A stretch of 64,000 nucleotides of DNA from Histomonas meleagridis. Lineage: Eukaryota; Parabasalia; Tritrichomonadida; Dientamoebidae. Location of the stretch: contig WSYJ01000130.1 of NCBI GenBank assembly GCA_020186115.1, forward strand, positions 1-64,000, written 5' to 3'. Position numbers and translations under genes: made by a program. Shown one piece after another: positions 1 to 11,574 of the stretch. The stretch's first letter is position 1; every line of letters starts with the position of its first letter. The notes beneath the pieces are model-generated. The model was not told where the DNA came from, searched no databases, and worked only from the letters and a program-made list of their open reading frames with translations.

Positions 1-2445
1 CTGCAAGTCCATATACATTGTAGGTAAACATTTAATTCTATCATAAACTGTATGAATACCTTCAATATTAATTAATTCATGTTGTTTTTTCGCATGATTT
101 AAAATTCCTTTTGCATCTGAACTCCAACAGACTTTACAATGATTACACATATAACCTTCTCTAGGTGATAATATATCTAAGCAACTAGGAATTTTATTAT
201 TAAGCTTAGTATAAGCTATAATAGTAGACCAAAACCAACCTATAGTATTTATATTTTCATCAAATTCTTGATGTTTATGTGAAATATGAGAAATTAACGA
301 TTTATGTGCATTAGTGAAATAATCACAATTAGGGAAAGGACAAACTATAACATTGTTCCTATAAATGTCTTTCTCTAAATTATTCGAATTATTTAATATT
401 AACCAAATTAAGTCTTTCTCTATTAAGTTTTTTAATACAATCATATAAATGATTTTTATTAGGTTTTAAAGCAAGTATTTTGATCATATGCTTATTTAAG
501 CTTTTCCTGTTTTAAATTCATTCTCACATTGACATTGACATGGGAATTGGCCTGGTACACACCATTTCCCTTCTCTAATCATTATATGGATTAATGGTTG
601 TTTAGCTAATGGTAAGTTATCATATTTCCAATTATTAAGTTCTTTTGTTGGTCTCCATTTATTAATTAAATTATAAATATCTTCTTTACTGACACATTTT
701 TTAATATCTTCAATTAATTCATCATTCATGTCTACAGTTTCTTGAACTAATTCATGTTCATCTTCTTCTTCATCATTATTAGTTAAAGTATTAATATTTC
801 TATGAAGTGGAATATTAGTGTCTGAACTTGATTCTTCTTCACTAAGATTATCTTCCATATCTGATTTATCTGAAGTAGAAATTGTGAAATAGTTACTTAA
901 GTTTAAGACTTTAGGAGTATGTTTATACATAATTTCAAATTCAGGAATATCAATATTTATCGTTCTTTTAATTGGGTTAAAAACAAATCTCATTTTCTTC
1001 AATATTAACAATTTGAGTCTTCAACGTTTTGTTTACATCTATTTTAAGTTGTTCAATTAACGCTGTTTCTGTTTTATTCCTAAATAAACTTTCTACAAAA
1101 AGAGATTCAACAATAGGTTTTGTGGTTTTCTTAATAGCTTCTGGTATAATATGTAAAGATTCTACATCTGGGTTAATAGTTTTATTATTTAAATTCGGAA
1201 TAATTTGTAATGAATCAACATTCGAATTAATAATTTTATTGTTCATAACAGGTTTAACATTTAAAGAATCAATATTAGGATTAACTTCAACATTATTATA
1301 CACAGGGTTTGCTTTTACTGAATCTATTCCTGTATTTACTTGTATGTCATTAAATTTGGGAATTGCATGTACAGAATCAATGTTAGTTGTAATTATTTTT
1401 CTCATTAAATTTTGGTTCTGCTGTTAAAGAATCAATATTAGTTGAGATTGTTCTTTCATTAATTATCGGATTAACTTCTAAAGAATCAACCTGAGTATCT
1501 ACTGTTTTTTCATTTTGTATTTGATTCACATATAACGATTCAATAATTGGATTTGTAGTAATTGATTTCTCGATTGGTTTAACTGAATTGATTGAAGATT
1601 CACTATAATTAACTTGATTAAGTTGATTAAATTGATTCCTCGTCATATCTGTGCCGTTTAACTCATTATGTACCATGTTGTGGTTAATTTGATTAATTGA
1701 TCTTAAATCGATCTGACCAATGTTATAGAAATGACATGTCGCCCATATATTTTTGTGTGTTGTTATTAACTATTTCAACATTTAAATTAATAGCTTTCTG
1801 GATAAGATACTTATTTGCAACATTAAATATATTTTGAACTTTTTGGATTATCACTATTTAACCGAATTGGTTATTTTCTAGGTCTGGTTGGTCCGACTAT
1901 TGTTCTGAAATCAAACACACCGCTCTCAATTTCGTCGGACGATGTGAGTCTTGGTGGAAAATTAAGGTTGATTAGCAGGTTTCCTTCTTGAATAATGCAT
2001 TGATTTCGGCATAAAAATAACCATCTTTCAACGTTGATAAATATTGGTAGTAAAAACAGAAATATGTGGATCTGATGAAATAATTACCCATTGAGGTGGG
2101 ACTCCTTCTTCTCCATATAAATCGGGGTTTGGGTTTGGATTATAATGAATACCACTAACAAGAAGGAATTCTTGTTGAAGTGGTTCACTAAAATTAAAAT
2201 CAATTTCGTTATCTTTTTCTCGCAAATCTGAGGGGTTTCAGCAGGTGAAGGACATCGTCGTAGGTGCTTCTGTATAATAGGAGATCGTTCAAGTCGTTTA
2301 CGCATTTCCGAATCGTCGATATAATTTATTGATCGAAATTTCGATTCGCCAAAAAGGGTATCATTAGAGTGCCCTGGGGGAGTTATTTCCGAAAATCGGG
2401 TTCTCGGACGCAAAAAATCAATATTCAAAAAAAAAAAAAAAAATC
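1..2445 (-). mobile_element. Unit 4: R2/NeSL-like non-LTR retrotransposon, 5' part only (leaves the window)
   Basis: Fourth unit counted from the tRNA gene; its 5' end abuts the 13-bp tRNA-end copy at 2446-2458 and it runs off the left edge before any RT would appear. Broken reading frames on the minus strand encode, in order: a 5' domain (about 2030-2440) with the pattern EFLL..HY.P then IISSDPHISV, shared with all other units; a segment of tandem peptide repeats (about 1030-1560); an acidic Ser-rich stretch (about 720-870); and C2H2 fingers (about 1-590), including one beginning CPFPNC and one beginning CNHC. It is related to unit 3 domain by domain but clearly diverged, so it is a separate subfamily or an old insertion. 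A long A-run at about 2427-2443 lies at its 5' junction. Many frame changes show that it is dead. Confidence 0.8.
977..1676 (-). repeat. Tandem peptide-coding repeats in unit 4
   Basis: Two overlapping frames (977-1405 and 1383-1676) read through repeats of about 19 residues with the core pattern N-x-N-(I/V)-(D/E)-SL-x3-P-x2-N-(N/E)-(K/R)-TI, for example INPDVESLHIIPE and ISTNIDSLTAEPK. About nine repeats can be recognised. The frame changes once near 1390. The corresponding region of unit 3 (7122-8109) has the same style of repeat with different wording. Function is unknown; low-complexity spacer or nucleic-acid-binding tract are both possible. Confidence 0.7.
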
Positions 2446-2458
2446 TCCTCCCGTGTGG
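2446..2458 (-). repeat. 13-bp tRNA-Asn 3'-end copy at unit 3/unit 4 junction
   Basis: Minus-strand CCACACGGGAGGA, identical to the last 13 bases of the tRNA-Asn gene at 14192-14204. It follows the 3' end of unit 3 (ending AATGAATAAA) and precedes the 5' end of unit 4. Best read as a target-site duplication left by insertion into the 3' end of the tRNA gene. Confidence 0.85.
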
Positions 2459-2799
2459 TTTATTCATTAATCATTTTAAAATTATGTGTTAACAAAAACC
2501 AAGTTAAGCCAGTTACTACTATAGTGTACCCTGACTTGAATCATTCGATTCTTCGGAACTCATGTGTTCGACATCAGATGAAGGAACTGAAAAGATAGGA
2601 TCATTAGAGCCAGTCTCTACATGATCAGATAAAACAGATGAATCAGTTTCTTCATCTGAATGTGTGGTGTTATTATCAGGCACTCTTACTACTTCTTGTA
2701 TATCATTATTCTCGTTAGCATTATTATCTCTATTATTTTTGTGTTAACTTATTATAATCATTAGTAATAAGTTTTTGAGATTCTCTAAGTGTGGATAAA

Positions 2800-3660
2800 G
2801 TTATTCTTTTAGCAAATCTTTAAAGAGACTTTTAGACCCCTGCTAAAGTTTCTAAATGTTCTAAAGATTTCTTACACCAAGCACCCAGAGAAGAACTTAC
2901 TATTCCGCAAAAGTTCCCTTCTTTATTTGTTTGATTTCTCATATCATTACATAAATCTTTATATTTATCAACTTTTTCCTGAATATCTAATATCCAGAGA
3001 ATTCACCCTCTTTTCGTTAAAGTAACAATAAGAAATAGTACCTTCTATAATATAATATTGATTATTTTTAATGAACCAAATATCATGTCGTAAATTACTG
3101 AATTCACTTTGAATTGGGATGTTATTTTTTTTTTAATTGAATTATCAATGTAAATAGTAGGTCTCAAACCTGGTTTAGTCTTTAACATGTCGACTATTTC
3201 TCTAATAACTTTATCATGTCTAATCTTAAAAATATGTAATAATTTTTTACAATCATTTAATTTATGTCTAAGAGAATCTTCAGCACCGCATAATGGACAA
3301 TTTGATATAATATTTCTGTTAGCTAAACGAGCGTTTTGCTTCGTAAAGAAACTGTTAGTTCTAGCTTGAGCTGCAAATTTGATTAAATTATCTTCAGCTT
3401 TTGAGGTAAATTGATTCAAGAAATAATTAGACAATTTATTATTTTTCAGTGTTTTAAATGTGTGACCTCTAAGTGGAAGACTTATTAAATCATGATAATG
3501 TTTTTTTTTGTGATAATCGTTGATAGTTTTTAAGAAATCAGATTGAAGAAAAACTAATTTAAGATTGATTGGTGTACTTTCAAGAGTAATTTCCTTTGAG
3601 TTAATACTGTCTTTAACATTATCATTTAAGAATAAGGCATTTTTCTTCATCATCCTCTAA
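2800..3660 (-). pseudogene. Retrotransposon C-terminus: CCHC knuckle and REL-type endonuclease (unit 3)
   Basis: The open segment 3045-3653 contains CPLCGAEDSLRHKLNDC, a C-x2-C-x7-H-x4-C knuckle as found just before the restriction-like endonuclease of R2-group elements, followed by RHDKVIREIV. After a frame change near 3090 the reading continues with DIWFIKNNQYYIIEGTI, which fits the D...E core of the REL nuclease, and then GIVSSSLGAWCKKSLEHL, the conserved end-of-protein GALGxW-like block of that group. Expected role in a live copy: cutting one strand of the target to prime reverse transcription. Here the region is split by frame changes and stops. The motif order is seen directly; nuclease identity is family knowledge. 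Confidence 0.7.
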
Positions 3661-4199
3661 ACAATTATGAAGACATAATTTATAATGATTTCTTTTAAGT
3701 ACTGGAAGAACCCGGCTAAAAAGGTTTGATGTTCCGGTATTCTTCTTTATATTATTATTCATGAGATCATCGAAAATATTTTTTATCATGTGAGTTATTC
3801 TCTTCGATATCTTTAAATCTATATGATTTTTCCTCCCAACAAAGTGAGCGGAAAATATCTTTTAGAGTTGTATCTTTCGAGAACCAAAGTTTTAAAAAAC
3901 AAGAAATAATTAAATCATCATGTCTTTCATATAAATTATTAATTCCTGCACCACCATCTTTCCATGCAGTATAAAAGAAATCTTTAGGTAATGAAGAAGT
4001 TTTAAGATTTGAATTTAAAGCTGATCTAATTCTTTTATCTAATTTTTAATATTTCTGATTTATTTACTGCTTCATTTAAAAATATATAATCTAATGCAGG
4101 AATAATAAATCTTTTGATTGCATCAATCATTTGATTCCATTTTAAGGGTGATGAACAAATATTACCTATATCTTCTATTGCTTTAATTATTTTTATATC

Positions 4200-5413
4200 T
4201 AGCAGCTTTAGCTTTAGTTGATTTCATTAAAGCAGAAGTAATTCCTAAATATGTAATACCTCCTCTTAAATTTAACATTGGGATTAATTCATTATTATTT
4301 TTTAAGTTAGTAATAGCCATTTCTCTTTATTATTATTATTAATATAATTAAAAAGTTCTACACTTAGAAGTATTTATTTTCATATCAGTATAAGTACAAA
4401 ATCTTTCGACTGTTTTAATTAAATTTTCCATACCTTTTTCTGTATCCGATATTAATACTAAATCATCTGCATAGGCTTGTGCACAAATTGATTTACCATT
4501 AATATGAAATCCATCAATTTTATTATTTTCTAATGTCCTAATTAAAGGATCAATACATAAATTAAAAAGCTAAAGGTGAAAAAGGACAACCTTGTTTTTA
4601 CTCCACAATTTATGGGTATAAAATCAGAAGTCCCTTTAACAGGAATTTGAATTTTAGTTTTAGAATTATTATAAGTTGCTTTAATTAGATCTATAAATTG
4701 TTTATCAAAACCATAATTATTTAAAGTTTTAAATAATTGAGAGTGAGGTATGGAACCGAAGGCATCAGAGAAATCTATAGAGGTAATATAAATTGCTCCT
4801 TTCTTCCTAGAAACATGTTGAATAAATTCATTAATCATTATTGCATGTTCTGTAGTACCATTAGGAGTTTGCATAAAACCTTTTTGAGATCTAGCTATAA
4901 AGCGATTATTATTATTAACATTTTGTAATGCTCTGGTAATTAATACCATCCAAATACGATAAAAAGTAGGAGTAATAGAAATAGGTCTCCAAGAATGAGG
5001 ATTTTGAGCATCACCTTTTTTGTATAACATAATTGTTTTACTTAATTTAAATAATTCAGGACATTTTTTAGTTAACATAGTAATTTTAGTAGTAATTTTA
5101 ATTAATTTAATAGTAGTAGTATCTCCTAATTTCCAAATATAATTAGAAATACCATCGGGACCATAAGCAGCCGCATTAGATCTAGAAAAATTGCATGTTT
5201 AATATTATCATCATCAAAAATATAATTTAATAATAATTCATTACTATTAGGGTTAATAATATCTTTAAAATCAAATTCCTGGGAGTCATTAATAAATTTT
5301 TCTTGACTCCAATTATTACCATATTCCATCATAAAATCTTCAGGATTTAAGTTACATTCAGGAGTCGTATTATTAGTGATAAACCAACGTAAACATCTAC
5401 TAGGATCTTCCAT
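4200..5413 (-). pseudogene. Non-LTR reverse transcriptase domain (unit 3), frameshifted
   Basis: Open segments 5126-5413 and 4542-5078, plus the continuation to about 4200 in another frame, carry RT blocks in order: a GPDGISN-like block (near 5150), TIMLYKKGD with WRPISITPTFYRI (RT-1/2, near 4960-5040), QKGFM and DFSDAFGSIPH (RT-3/A, with the catalytic Asp, near 4750), CGVK before a broken QGCPxSP-type block B (near 4590) and AYADDLVLI, the catalytic YADD box C (near 4460). Frames change around 5160 and 4590. This is the polymerase that would copy the element RNA at the nicked target. All catalytic aspartates can be read, but not in one frame. Confidence 0.85.
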
Positions 5414-6368
5414 GTAAAGATTTTTGTACTAAACCTTTATAGTTTTGATTTTTTTTTATTATTATTACTAACTTGATTTTCTTTAATTTTAGCATCAATG
5501 AATTTGATTTTATTTTTCATAATAGTCTTCCGCTGATTGTATTAGATTTATAATATCTTGAGGCTCATTAATTTCAAGAATAGATTTTTATTTCATCCGG
5601 GAGGAAATTGATGGTTTTTAATAATCTTTTCTTGAAGTTTAGACATTGTATTAAGAATAAATTGAGATTGAGGCTTATGATATAAATCTTTAAATTTGTT
5701 TAACCAAAACGTAATTTTACATAAATTATGTGTCTCCATTTCTTTGTTACGAAGATCTATTCTATCTTCTGTGCTAGTGACTACTGTGTTCCTTCTGTTT
5801 AACATTTTATTCAACGGAATTTTTAAAATATCTCTTAATTCATCACGAATTAACATATTAATTTTAGAAAGGCAACCTTCCCAAATATAAAAATCATCAT
5901 CATTACAATTATTATAATCTTGAGGTTTACAAATTTCTATTAAAGGTTCGATTTTATATTTTAATAAATCTGGTAATTTAGCTCTAATTTTAAATTTATT
6001 TTTACCCCAAGTTTTAGGTAATGATATAAATTGAGATTCTTCTTCTTGATTCTCAGAAGTCCATTTCCTAGCTAAACTTAATAATTGGTCTCTATTTAAA
6101 TTTTTTAATTTTATTTAAATCAAATTCATTATTAATTAAATTTAAATTTACTGGGGGATGTATTTGATCTGGAGGAGTTAAATTTAATGTTCGGGAATTT
6201 TGAATTGCTTGTAATTGTAAATCTCTATTTAAATTAATACGGTCATTTTCTTCTCTTCTTTGTCTTTGTTCCATAGCATTTGTTTGTTCATTATTTAAAA
6301 TGAAAGGAATTTCTCTGACCGCTAATCTTTCTCTTTCTGTGATTGTTCTACTCATAAACACTTTATCT

Positions 6369-6990
6369 TCATAATCTTTGATATCTTTTTTTAATTACTT
6401 CTAATTCTGTTTCATTAAAATTTAAATACATTAAAGGACAACATTTAATTCTATAATAAGGTAAATTTGTACCTTCAATAGTATTTAATGCATGATTCTT
6501 TTTACAATGATTATGTAAACCTTTAGAATCAGAAGTCCAATATGTTTCACAATATTTACAAACAAAACCTTCTTTAAGTTTAATTATATCTAAACATGAA
6601 GGAATTTTTGTCGTAAGTATTAACATATTGTAACATTGTAGACCAAAACCAACCAATAGAATTCTTCATTTTCTCAAAATCTTTATGAGAATAAGTAATA
6701 TGAGAGAAAAGGGATTTATTTGTATTTGAAAAATATTTACAATTAGGTATTGGACAAACGTAAACATTATTTCGATAACACTCAGGTTTATCTTCTTCAT
6801 AAATTAATTTCCAATATAAATCATTATTGATTAAATATTTAATGCAACCATATAAATGATTTTGATCAGGTTTATGATTATGAACTTTAGTCATATGACT
6901 AATCAAATCATTACCTGATTTAGTTAATTTATAACATTCACATTGACAAGGGAATTGACCTGGTGCACACCATTTATTTTCTCTAATCAT
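6369..6990 (-). pseudogene. Retrotransposon N-terminal C2H2 zinc fingers (unit 3)
   Basis: Three Cys/His clusters are visible: CQCECYKLTKSGND followed by H-x4-H; CPIPNCKYFSNTNKSLFSH, a C-x4-C-x12-H-x4-H finger; and CKYCETYWTSDSKGLHNH, a C-x2-C finger. A frame change separates the third from the first two near 6600. Unit 4 has the same set at 1-590, with the same GWFWST linker between the second and third finger. In R2 and NeSL-type elements such N-terminal fingers bind the target DNA, so here they are candidates for recognising the tRNA-Asn gene; that role is inferred. Confidence 0.7.
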
Positions 6991-7121
6991 AATATGAATT
7001 AATGGTTGTTTAGCTAAATTAATATCTTCATGTTTCCAACAATTTAAGTTATTTAAATTCTTCCATTTATTAATAAAATCTTTAATATCATCAGGTAATC
7101 TACAAAGTTTTAAGTCACTAA

Positions 7122-8109
7122 TTAATTTATTATAAATAATATCATCTGGTAATAAATCACTAATATCATCAATTCCGGAATCTGAATCATCTGAACCCTC
7201 TGAATCAGAAGGATCAGGAAAAGAAGGATTATTTGATGGATCATTATTTGAAGTATCAGTAGAAGTAATATGATTAACATTATCATCTGAATAAGTATCT
7301 GAAGCATTGTAATTTGAATCATCTGAAGAAAAAGTAGATAAATTAGAAACTTTTTAAAAAATTTTGGAACACTGATATAATTAAATTCCAAAATTGGGAC
7401 TATAACATCTATTGTTTTAGTTTCTTTGATAATATTGATTTTCATTTGAGGAATTTCAGCATCATAAGTTAAATCCACTTCATTAACAGTAACTTTTAAA
7501 CTTTCAACATTAGCTACTGAAGTTTTACAACCTTCAATAACTTTGATATCGTGAGAAAGAACAGTTGGGGTTGAAGTAACGTTTTGATACTCTGGTATAA
7601 CAACATGACTTTCAGATATAGGATTTGAAGTTTTAGTTGTATATACTGGTTCATTAATATGACTTTCTACCAAAGGTTTAGAAGTTTTAGTTATATTAAT
7701 TGGTTCAACTTTATGTTCTTCATTTATTGGATTAGAAATTATAGTTTTATTTAATGGTTCAACTTTTGTGTTCTTCATTAATTGGTTCAGAAATTATAGT
7801 TTTGTTAATAGGTATTACTTTATGTTCTTCATTAATCGGGTTGGAAGTAATAGTATTAATAATTGGTTTATTTATTAAGTTATCTATTTGAGCATCTTCT
7901 GTTATAATGTTATTAACTTTGCTGATATGTAATTTATCAATTCTAGGACTAGCAGTTAAAATGTTTCTCTTAGGTATAACTTCTAATGAATCTGATTCAG
8001 TTGTGATATTTCCGGGATTAAAGGATGGAGTAACTTGAAAATCTTGAGAATCAGAATTTATTGTTGGAAATTCGAGTTCGGGTTCAAATGAAGGTTCTTC
8101 TGAATCCAA
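7122..8109 (-). repeat. Tandem peptide-coding repeats and acidic tract (unit 3)
   Basis: From about 8060 to 7400 the minus strand encodes repeats of about 16-19 residues, first with a (D/I)-x-L pattern, then as nearly identical blocks such as TIISNPINEEHKVEPIN and TKTSKPLVESHINEP. A one-base frame change separates 7759-8109 from 7122-7778. After the repeats the shifted frame of 7140-7330 is dominated by Asp, Ser and Asn. The equivalent region of unit 4 has the same design with another repeat sequence, so the array expands and diverges independently in each subfamily. Confidence 0.7.
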
Positions 8110-8459
8110 ATCATAAGAGTAATAGCCTGAGCTTGAATATCTTCTGTTTCTTCAACAAATGGTGAATTAGTAAAATTAAAAGTTGCATTATTTTGATTAA
8201 TTGATCTGTTATCTTGACCAAATGCAATAAAACCAATTTTGGTATTGTTTTGAACTGGTGAATATGAGTTTATAAAGTTTTTCGAAAAATCATAATTGCA
8301 ATTAATTTGTAATAAATTCCAAGTATTATTAGAAGAATTAATATTTATCTGTTGTTGATTAAGAATATTATACACAATGATCTGAGCTTCATTCCTAATG
8401 TGAGAAATCTGTTCATCATTCCAAAATAATCTAAACGGGGGATTCTCTAAGTCTGTTTG

Positions 8460-9002
8460 GTCCTATAATAGGGACGTAAATCGAGTAGACCTTTGTCACA
8501 TTCCTCTATCGTTGTAGGAATGGGAGGATTGTGGGTATTAATCCCTAATATATCATGTTGAATAATAGCTTGTCCTCGTGCTAGAATAGCCCCATTTCGA
8601 GTCATTACATTGTATAGGTAAAAAATCTGAGAATATTAATATCTGATGAAATAATCACCCAATTTGGTGGTGGAGGTAATGGTGTTCCTTCTGGGCTTGT
8701 TGGTGTTGGGATGGTAATGACGACCTCGTATTAATAAAATTTCTTGTTGAAATGGAAGTTCTTGATTAATCTCAAGAACAAAAATCTTCATCATTTTCTT
8801 TTTGTTCGAGGTCTGGGGCTTCCTCTTCAATAATCGGTTCTATCCTGTGGTCTTGTGCCGTTATTTCATGAGTAGTGTCGGATTTTTCCGCAATATATTT
8901 ATCTGATAATTTTTCCGACCGAACAAAACTGGTATCAATCGAGTGCCCTGGGGGAGTTATTTCCGAAAATCGGGTTCTCGGACGCAAAAAATCAATATTC
9001 AT
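8460..9002 (-). pseudogene. 5' domain of unit 3 coding region
   Basis: The frame 8772-9002 begins MNIDFLRPRTRFSEITPP, repeated almost exactly at the 5' end of unit 4. The adjoining frame (8636-8830) contains LPFQQEILLIRGRHYHP, matching FQYEILLLKNLHYRP of unit 1 and LQQEFLLVSGIHYNP of unit 4. Further on, ARGQAIIQHDILGIN corresponds to IIQRGHCIIDQ of unit 1 and NQCIIQEGNLLIN of unit 4. So this is a conserved domain of the whole element group, about 150-180 residues, of unknown function. It is interrupted by frame changes. Confidence 0.6.
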
Positions 9003-9019
9003 GAAAAATCAAAAAAATC

Positions 9020-9032
9020 TCCTCCCGTGTGG
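9020..9032 (-). repeat. 13-bp tRNA-Asn 3'-end copy at unit 2/unit 3 junction
   Basis: CCACACGGGAGGA on the minus strand, identical to the tRNA-Asn 3' end. It separates the 3' end of unit 2 (AATGAATAAA) from the 5' end of unit 3, which begins GATTTTTTTG, a potential Pol III stop. Confidence 0.9.
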
Positions 9033-11505
9033 TTTATTCATTAAATATCATCATAATTAGGTGTTTTAAAGATCAAAAGGAATTAAAATCAAAATGTGTG
9101 AACCTTGAGGATTTGTTGCCAACGGAAGGGGCCAACAATCCAATTGGAAACTGGCATCATGAACTTACTGAACCTAGTGAACCCACTGAACATATTGAAC
9201 ATATTGTACCAATTAAGGACTGAACAAAATAAAGGGATTAACTTATGTCGCAAAACGAGACCTGTGTAGCCAACGGAACCAAAATCATCTTCAATCTTCT
9301 TCGTTTCCAAATTTCTCAATACTGAAATTAATAAAATATTTAAATTAAAGAAAATGTTTGACGAGCGGAGACGCGAAGGCTGATAAGGGTTTTTGTTCCT
9401 TCTGATCGTTCCGAGTACAATCAAAATATTTCTTCGTTTTAAATATTTATTAATACTTTCTGTTGATAATTTATTCCTTGTTACACTTACATTTGAATAC
9501 ATCAAATAAATATACAATATGTTCTTATCTAAAAAATATATAAATTTCAATAAGCAATAATAATAAACTATTAAGATTGAGATTGAGATTAAGATTAAGA
9601 ATTGTTAAAATCTTCAAATTAATGAGATCTAAAACAAAGAAGTTGTTTGATTTACAAATACGCGAAGGCTGATAGGGTTTTTTGTTCCTTCTGATCATAT
9701 TTGATGAAACCAAAATGTTACTATGTTTAAGAATGGTAAACAGCTTTGAAGATTGAATAAAATAAGTATCAAATAGAATAATGATTTACTAAATCTACAA
9801 TTACCTGAAGGCTTAAGGGGTTTTTTGTTCCTTCTATAAGTAATATGTAGAATTAATGATAACCAAATATTCCTTTTAATGTTAAACAATTTCATATATT
9901 TTGAATTAATTATTATTAAATACTTCGAATTCAACATATGATTAAAAGCTTGAATCGAATAATCAATAAAATTATTAGTTAAAGGATCTGGATCAAGATC
10001 GAATATATTAATAAAGGCATCCAGATCCTTAACTAATATTAACTTCTTTTTTAATTTAACTCTAGCCACGCCGTCATCAGTAAATAAGAAACAATAACTT
10101 TCCGGGTGTTGATAATGATAAGTTAATGAATTAAGTAAGTTAAAAGTGAATAATATATTATGAGATTTGAAGTTTTGATAATTAATTATAATATTGAAAC
10201 ATTTTAACATATCAGTCAAATTTTTTAATATTTGTAATTTCATTGTCGTTATAATTATTATTGTCATTAATATTATTTATCATATGATTCTCATCAGAAT
10301 TTTCATTAACTTTCATTTTTTGATTTTCTTTAAACTCTGCTTTATTAGACTCCAGATCTTTATGCTCATCATTGTCCTTAATATCTAAAGAACTATTGAA
10401 CTGCGACCTTACTGTCAAGTAGCATTGTAGATATAAAGAAATTAAGAAAGATATTGATTCATTAGATGTAAAAGATCCAAGAACATCTCTTTCATATAAA
10501 AAACGATGAATAAGTCTTTTTCAGTTTGTCTTTCATTAATCATCTTGATTCCAGCAAGATTCTTTTGTTTAAGGTTCACATGTTCGTTATTAATAATATC
10601 TTTGATTTGCACATCAATATTCTCAAATAAATTTGGGTGTATTAGCAAATATTTCTCGGAAAGATTCAATATTCATGTTTGAACTAATTGTATATTTAAT
10701 CGAATCATGTGTATCAAATAAATATCTTGAGTTATATTTCAAACCATGTAAATAATCAATCAAAAGTCTTGAAACATTAATGATTTTAGAAATAAAATCA
10801 TAATCTTCACTTAAATTAATAATAATATTTGAATAAGTAATATAAAATTTAGCAATGCTTCTATAATATTTCGTTTTATGATTAAAAATGTTAACTGGTT
10901 GAAAATTCTTATAATATAATAAATTTTGGTTAAAGAAAAGATTAAGATTTATAACATTATTATCAATTTCATATTGTGTAAGTTTCAAATGGTTCTAAAC
11001 TAACATCTAATCTAAGACATTTATCTTGATCAATAATACAATGACCTCTCTGAATAATTAAGCAATCTAGATTTGAAATATAAACAGGTAAATGGACACT
11101 AATATTCGGGTCAGCACTAATTATAATTGATGAAGGTAATGGTTTGTTACCAACATTAAATGGGTACCATTTGTCAGGACGATAATGTAGACTTTTTTTA
11201 AAAAGTAGGATTTCGTATTGAAAAGGACGGCCATGGTCGATGGACCGAAAAAGGGTAAAATCTTTGTTCTTCTATCTCGACTCCTGAGGGTAATCCTGAG
11301 ACATTAAGCATATGATTAATGAGTAATGGCTGAGTATAGTGTGGCAAAGGGGTAGACTTAATGAATTGTGGTAAATAATTAGGTATGCATTTCGAAGAAT
11401 TTGCTATGTTTTGATCAAAAAGTATATTATCTTGTTGTGTAGATGGTCTTGAATCATATTTTCGATTTTCAGCGTGTAAAAATGACTGTGTAAAAAAATT
11501 CATTC
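9033..11505 (-). mobile_element. Unit 2: short element lacking RT, decayed copy of unit 1
   Basis: A 2.47-kb unit between two 13-bp tRNA-end copies. It is nearly identical in sequence to unit 1 over its whole length, with scattered substitutions, several one-base frame changes and one missing block of about 211 bp (at about 9764, equivalent to 12251-12460 in unit 1). It encodes no reverse transcriptase, endonuclease or zinc finger. Its 5' and 3' terminal bases are the same as those of unit 1, and its last bases (AATGAATAAA) also match unit 3, which suggests mobilisation by the same enzyme. Confidence 0.85.
9089..11496 (-). pseudogene. Broken copy of the short-element protein (unit 2)
   Basis: Fragments at 11198-11527, 10623-10988, 10442-10669, 10212-10418, 9695-10267, 9525-9713 and 9089-9550 together correspond to the reading frames of unit 1, in order and with high identity, but are separated by frame changes (for example inside A-runs near 10500 and T-runs near 10225). 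The first fragment can start at MNFFTQSF just inside the unit, at 11503. It shows that the natural protein starts at the element's 5' end, upstream of the first ATG of the long unit 1 frame. Confidence 0.7.
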
Positions 11506-11518
11506 TCCTCCCGTGTGG
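11506..11518 (-). repeat. 13-bp tRNA-Asn 3'-end copy at unit 1/unit 2 junction
   Basis: CCACACGGGAGGA on the minus strand, followed by GAGAATGAATTTTTTT exactly as after the real tRNA gene. It marks the end of unit 1 and the start of unit 2. Confidence 0.9.
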
Positions 11519-11574
11519 TTTATTCATTAAATATCATTATAATTAGGTGTTTTAAAGATCAAAAGGAATTAAAA

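Larger units (their letters stand above)
2459..9019 (-). mobile_element. Unit 3: full-length R2/NeSL-like non-LTR retrotransposon, decayed
   Basis: This 6.56-kb unit is bounded on both sides by the 13-bp tRNA-end copy. Read 5' to 3' on the minus strand it carries one long but frameshifted coding region: a 5' domain shared with the other units (about 8460-9002), tandem peptide repeats (7380-8110), an acidic Ser-rich tract (7140-7330), C2H2 fingers (6400-6990), a linker, a reverse transcriptase (about 4200-5410), a CCHC knuckle and REL-type endonuclease (about 2800-3660), then a short Ser/Glu-rich tail ending near 2525. The last bases, AATGAATAAA, match those of units 1 and 2. The order fingers-RT-CCHC-endonuclease is that of the site-specific R2/NeSL group. 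Numerous stops and frame changes make it inactive as read. The junctions are certain; clade assignment is from motifs only. Confidence 0.85.

Noticed and set aside
1030..1560. Regularly spaced repeats considered as a CRISPR array
   Set aside because: Repeats are diverged, in-frame and protein-coding, in a eukaryotic retroelement; no spacer structure.
2427..2443. A-run at the 5' edge of unit 4 considered as a poly(A) tail of a neighbouring element
   Set aside because: On the element strand it is a T-run at a 5' end, and the 3' ends of the units show no poly(A); a terminator-like T-run fits better.
9029..9223. Plus-strand frame starting MVYSLNII, found again at 11515-11709
   Set aside because: Identical only because both lie at the same end of duplicated units 1 and 2; antisense to the element and without domain.
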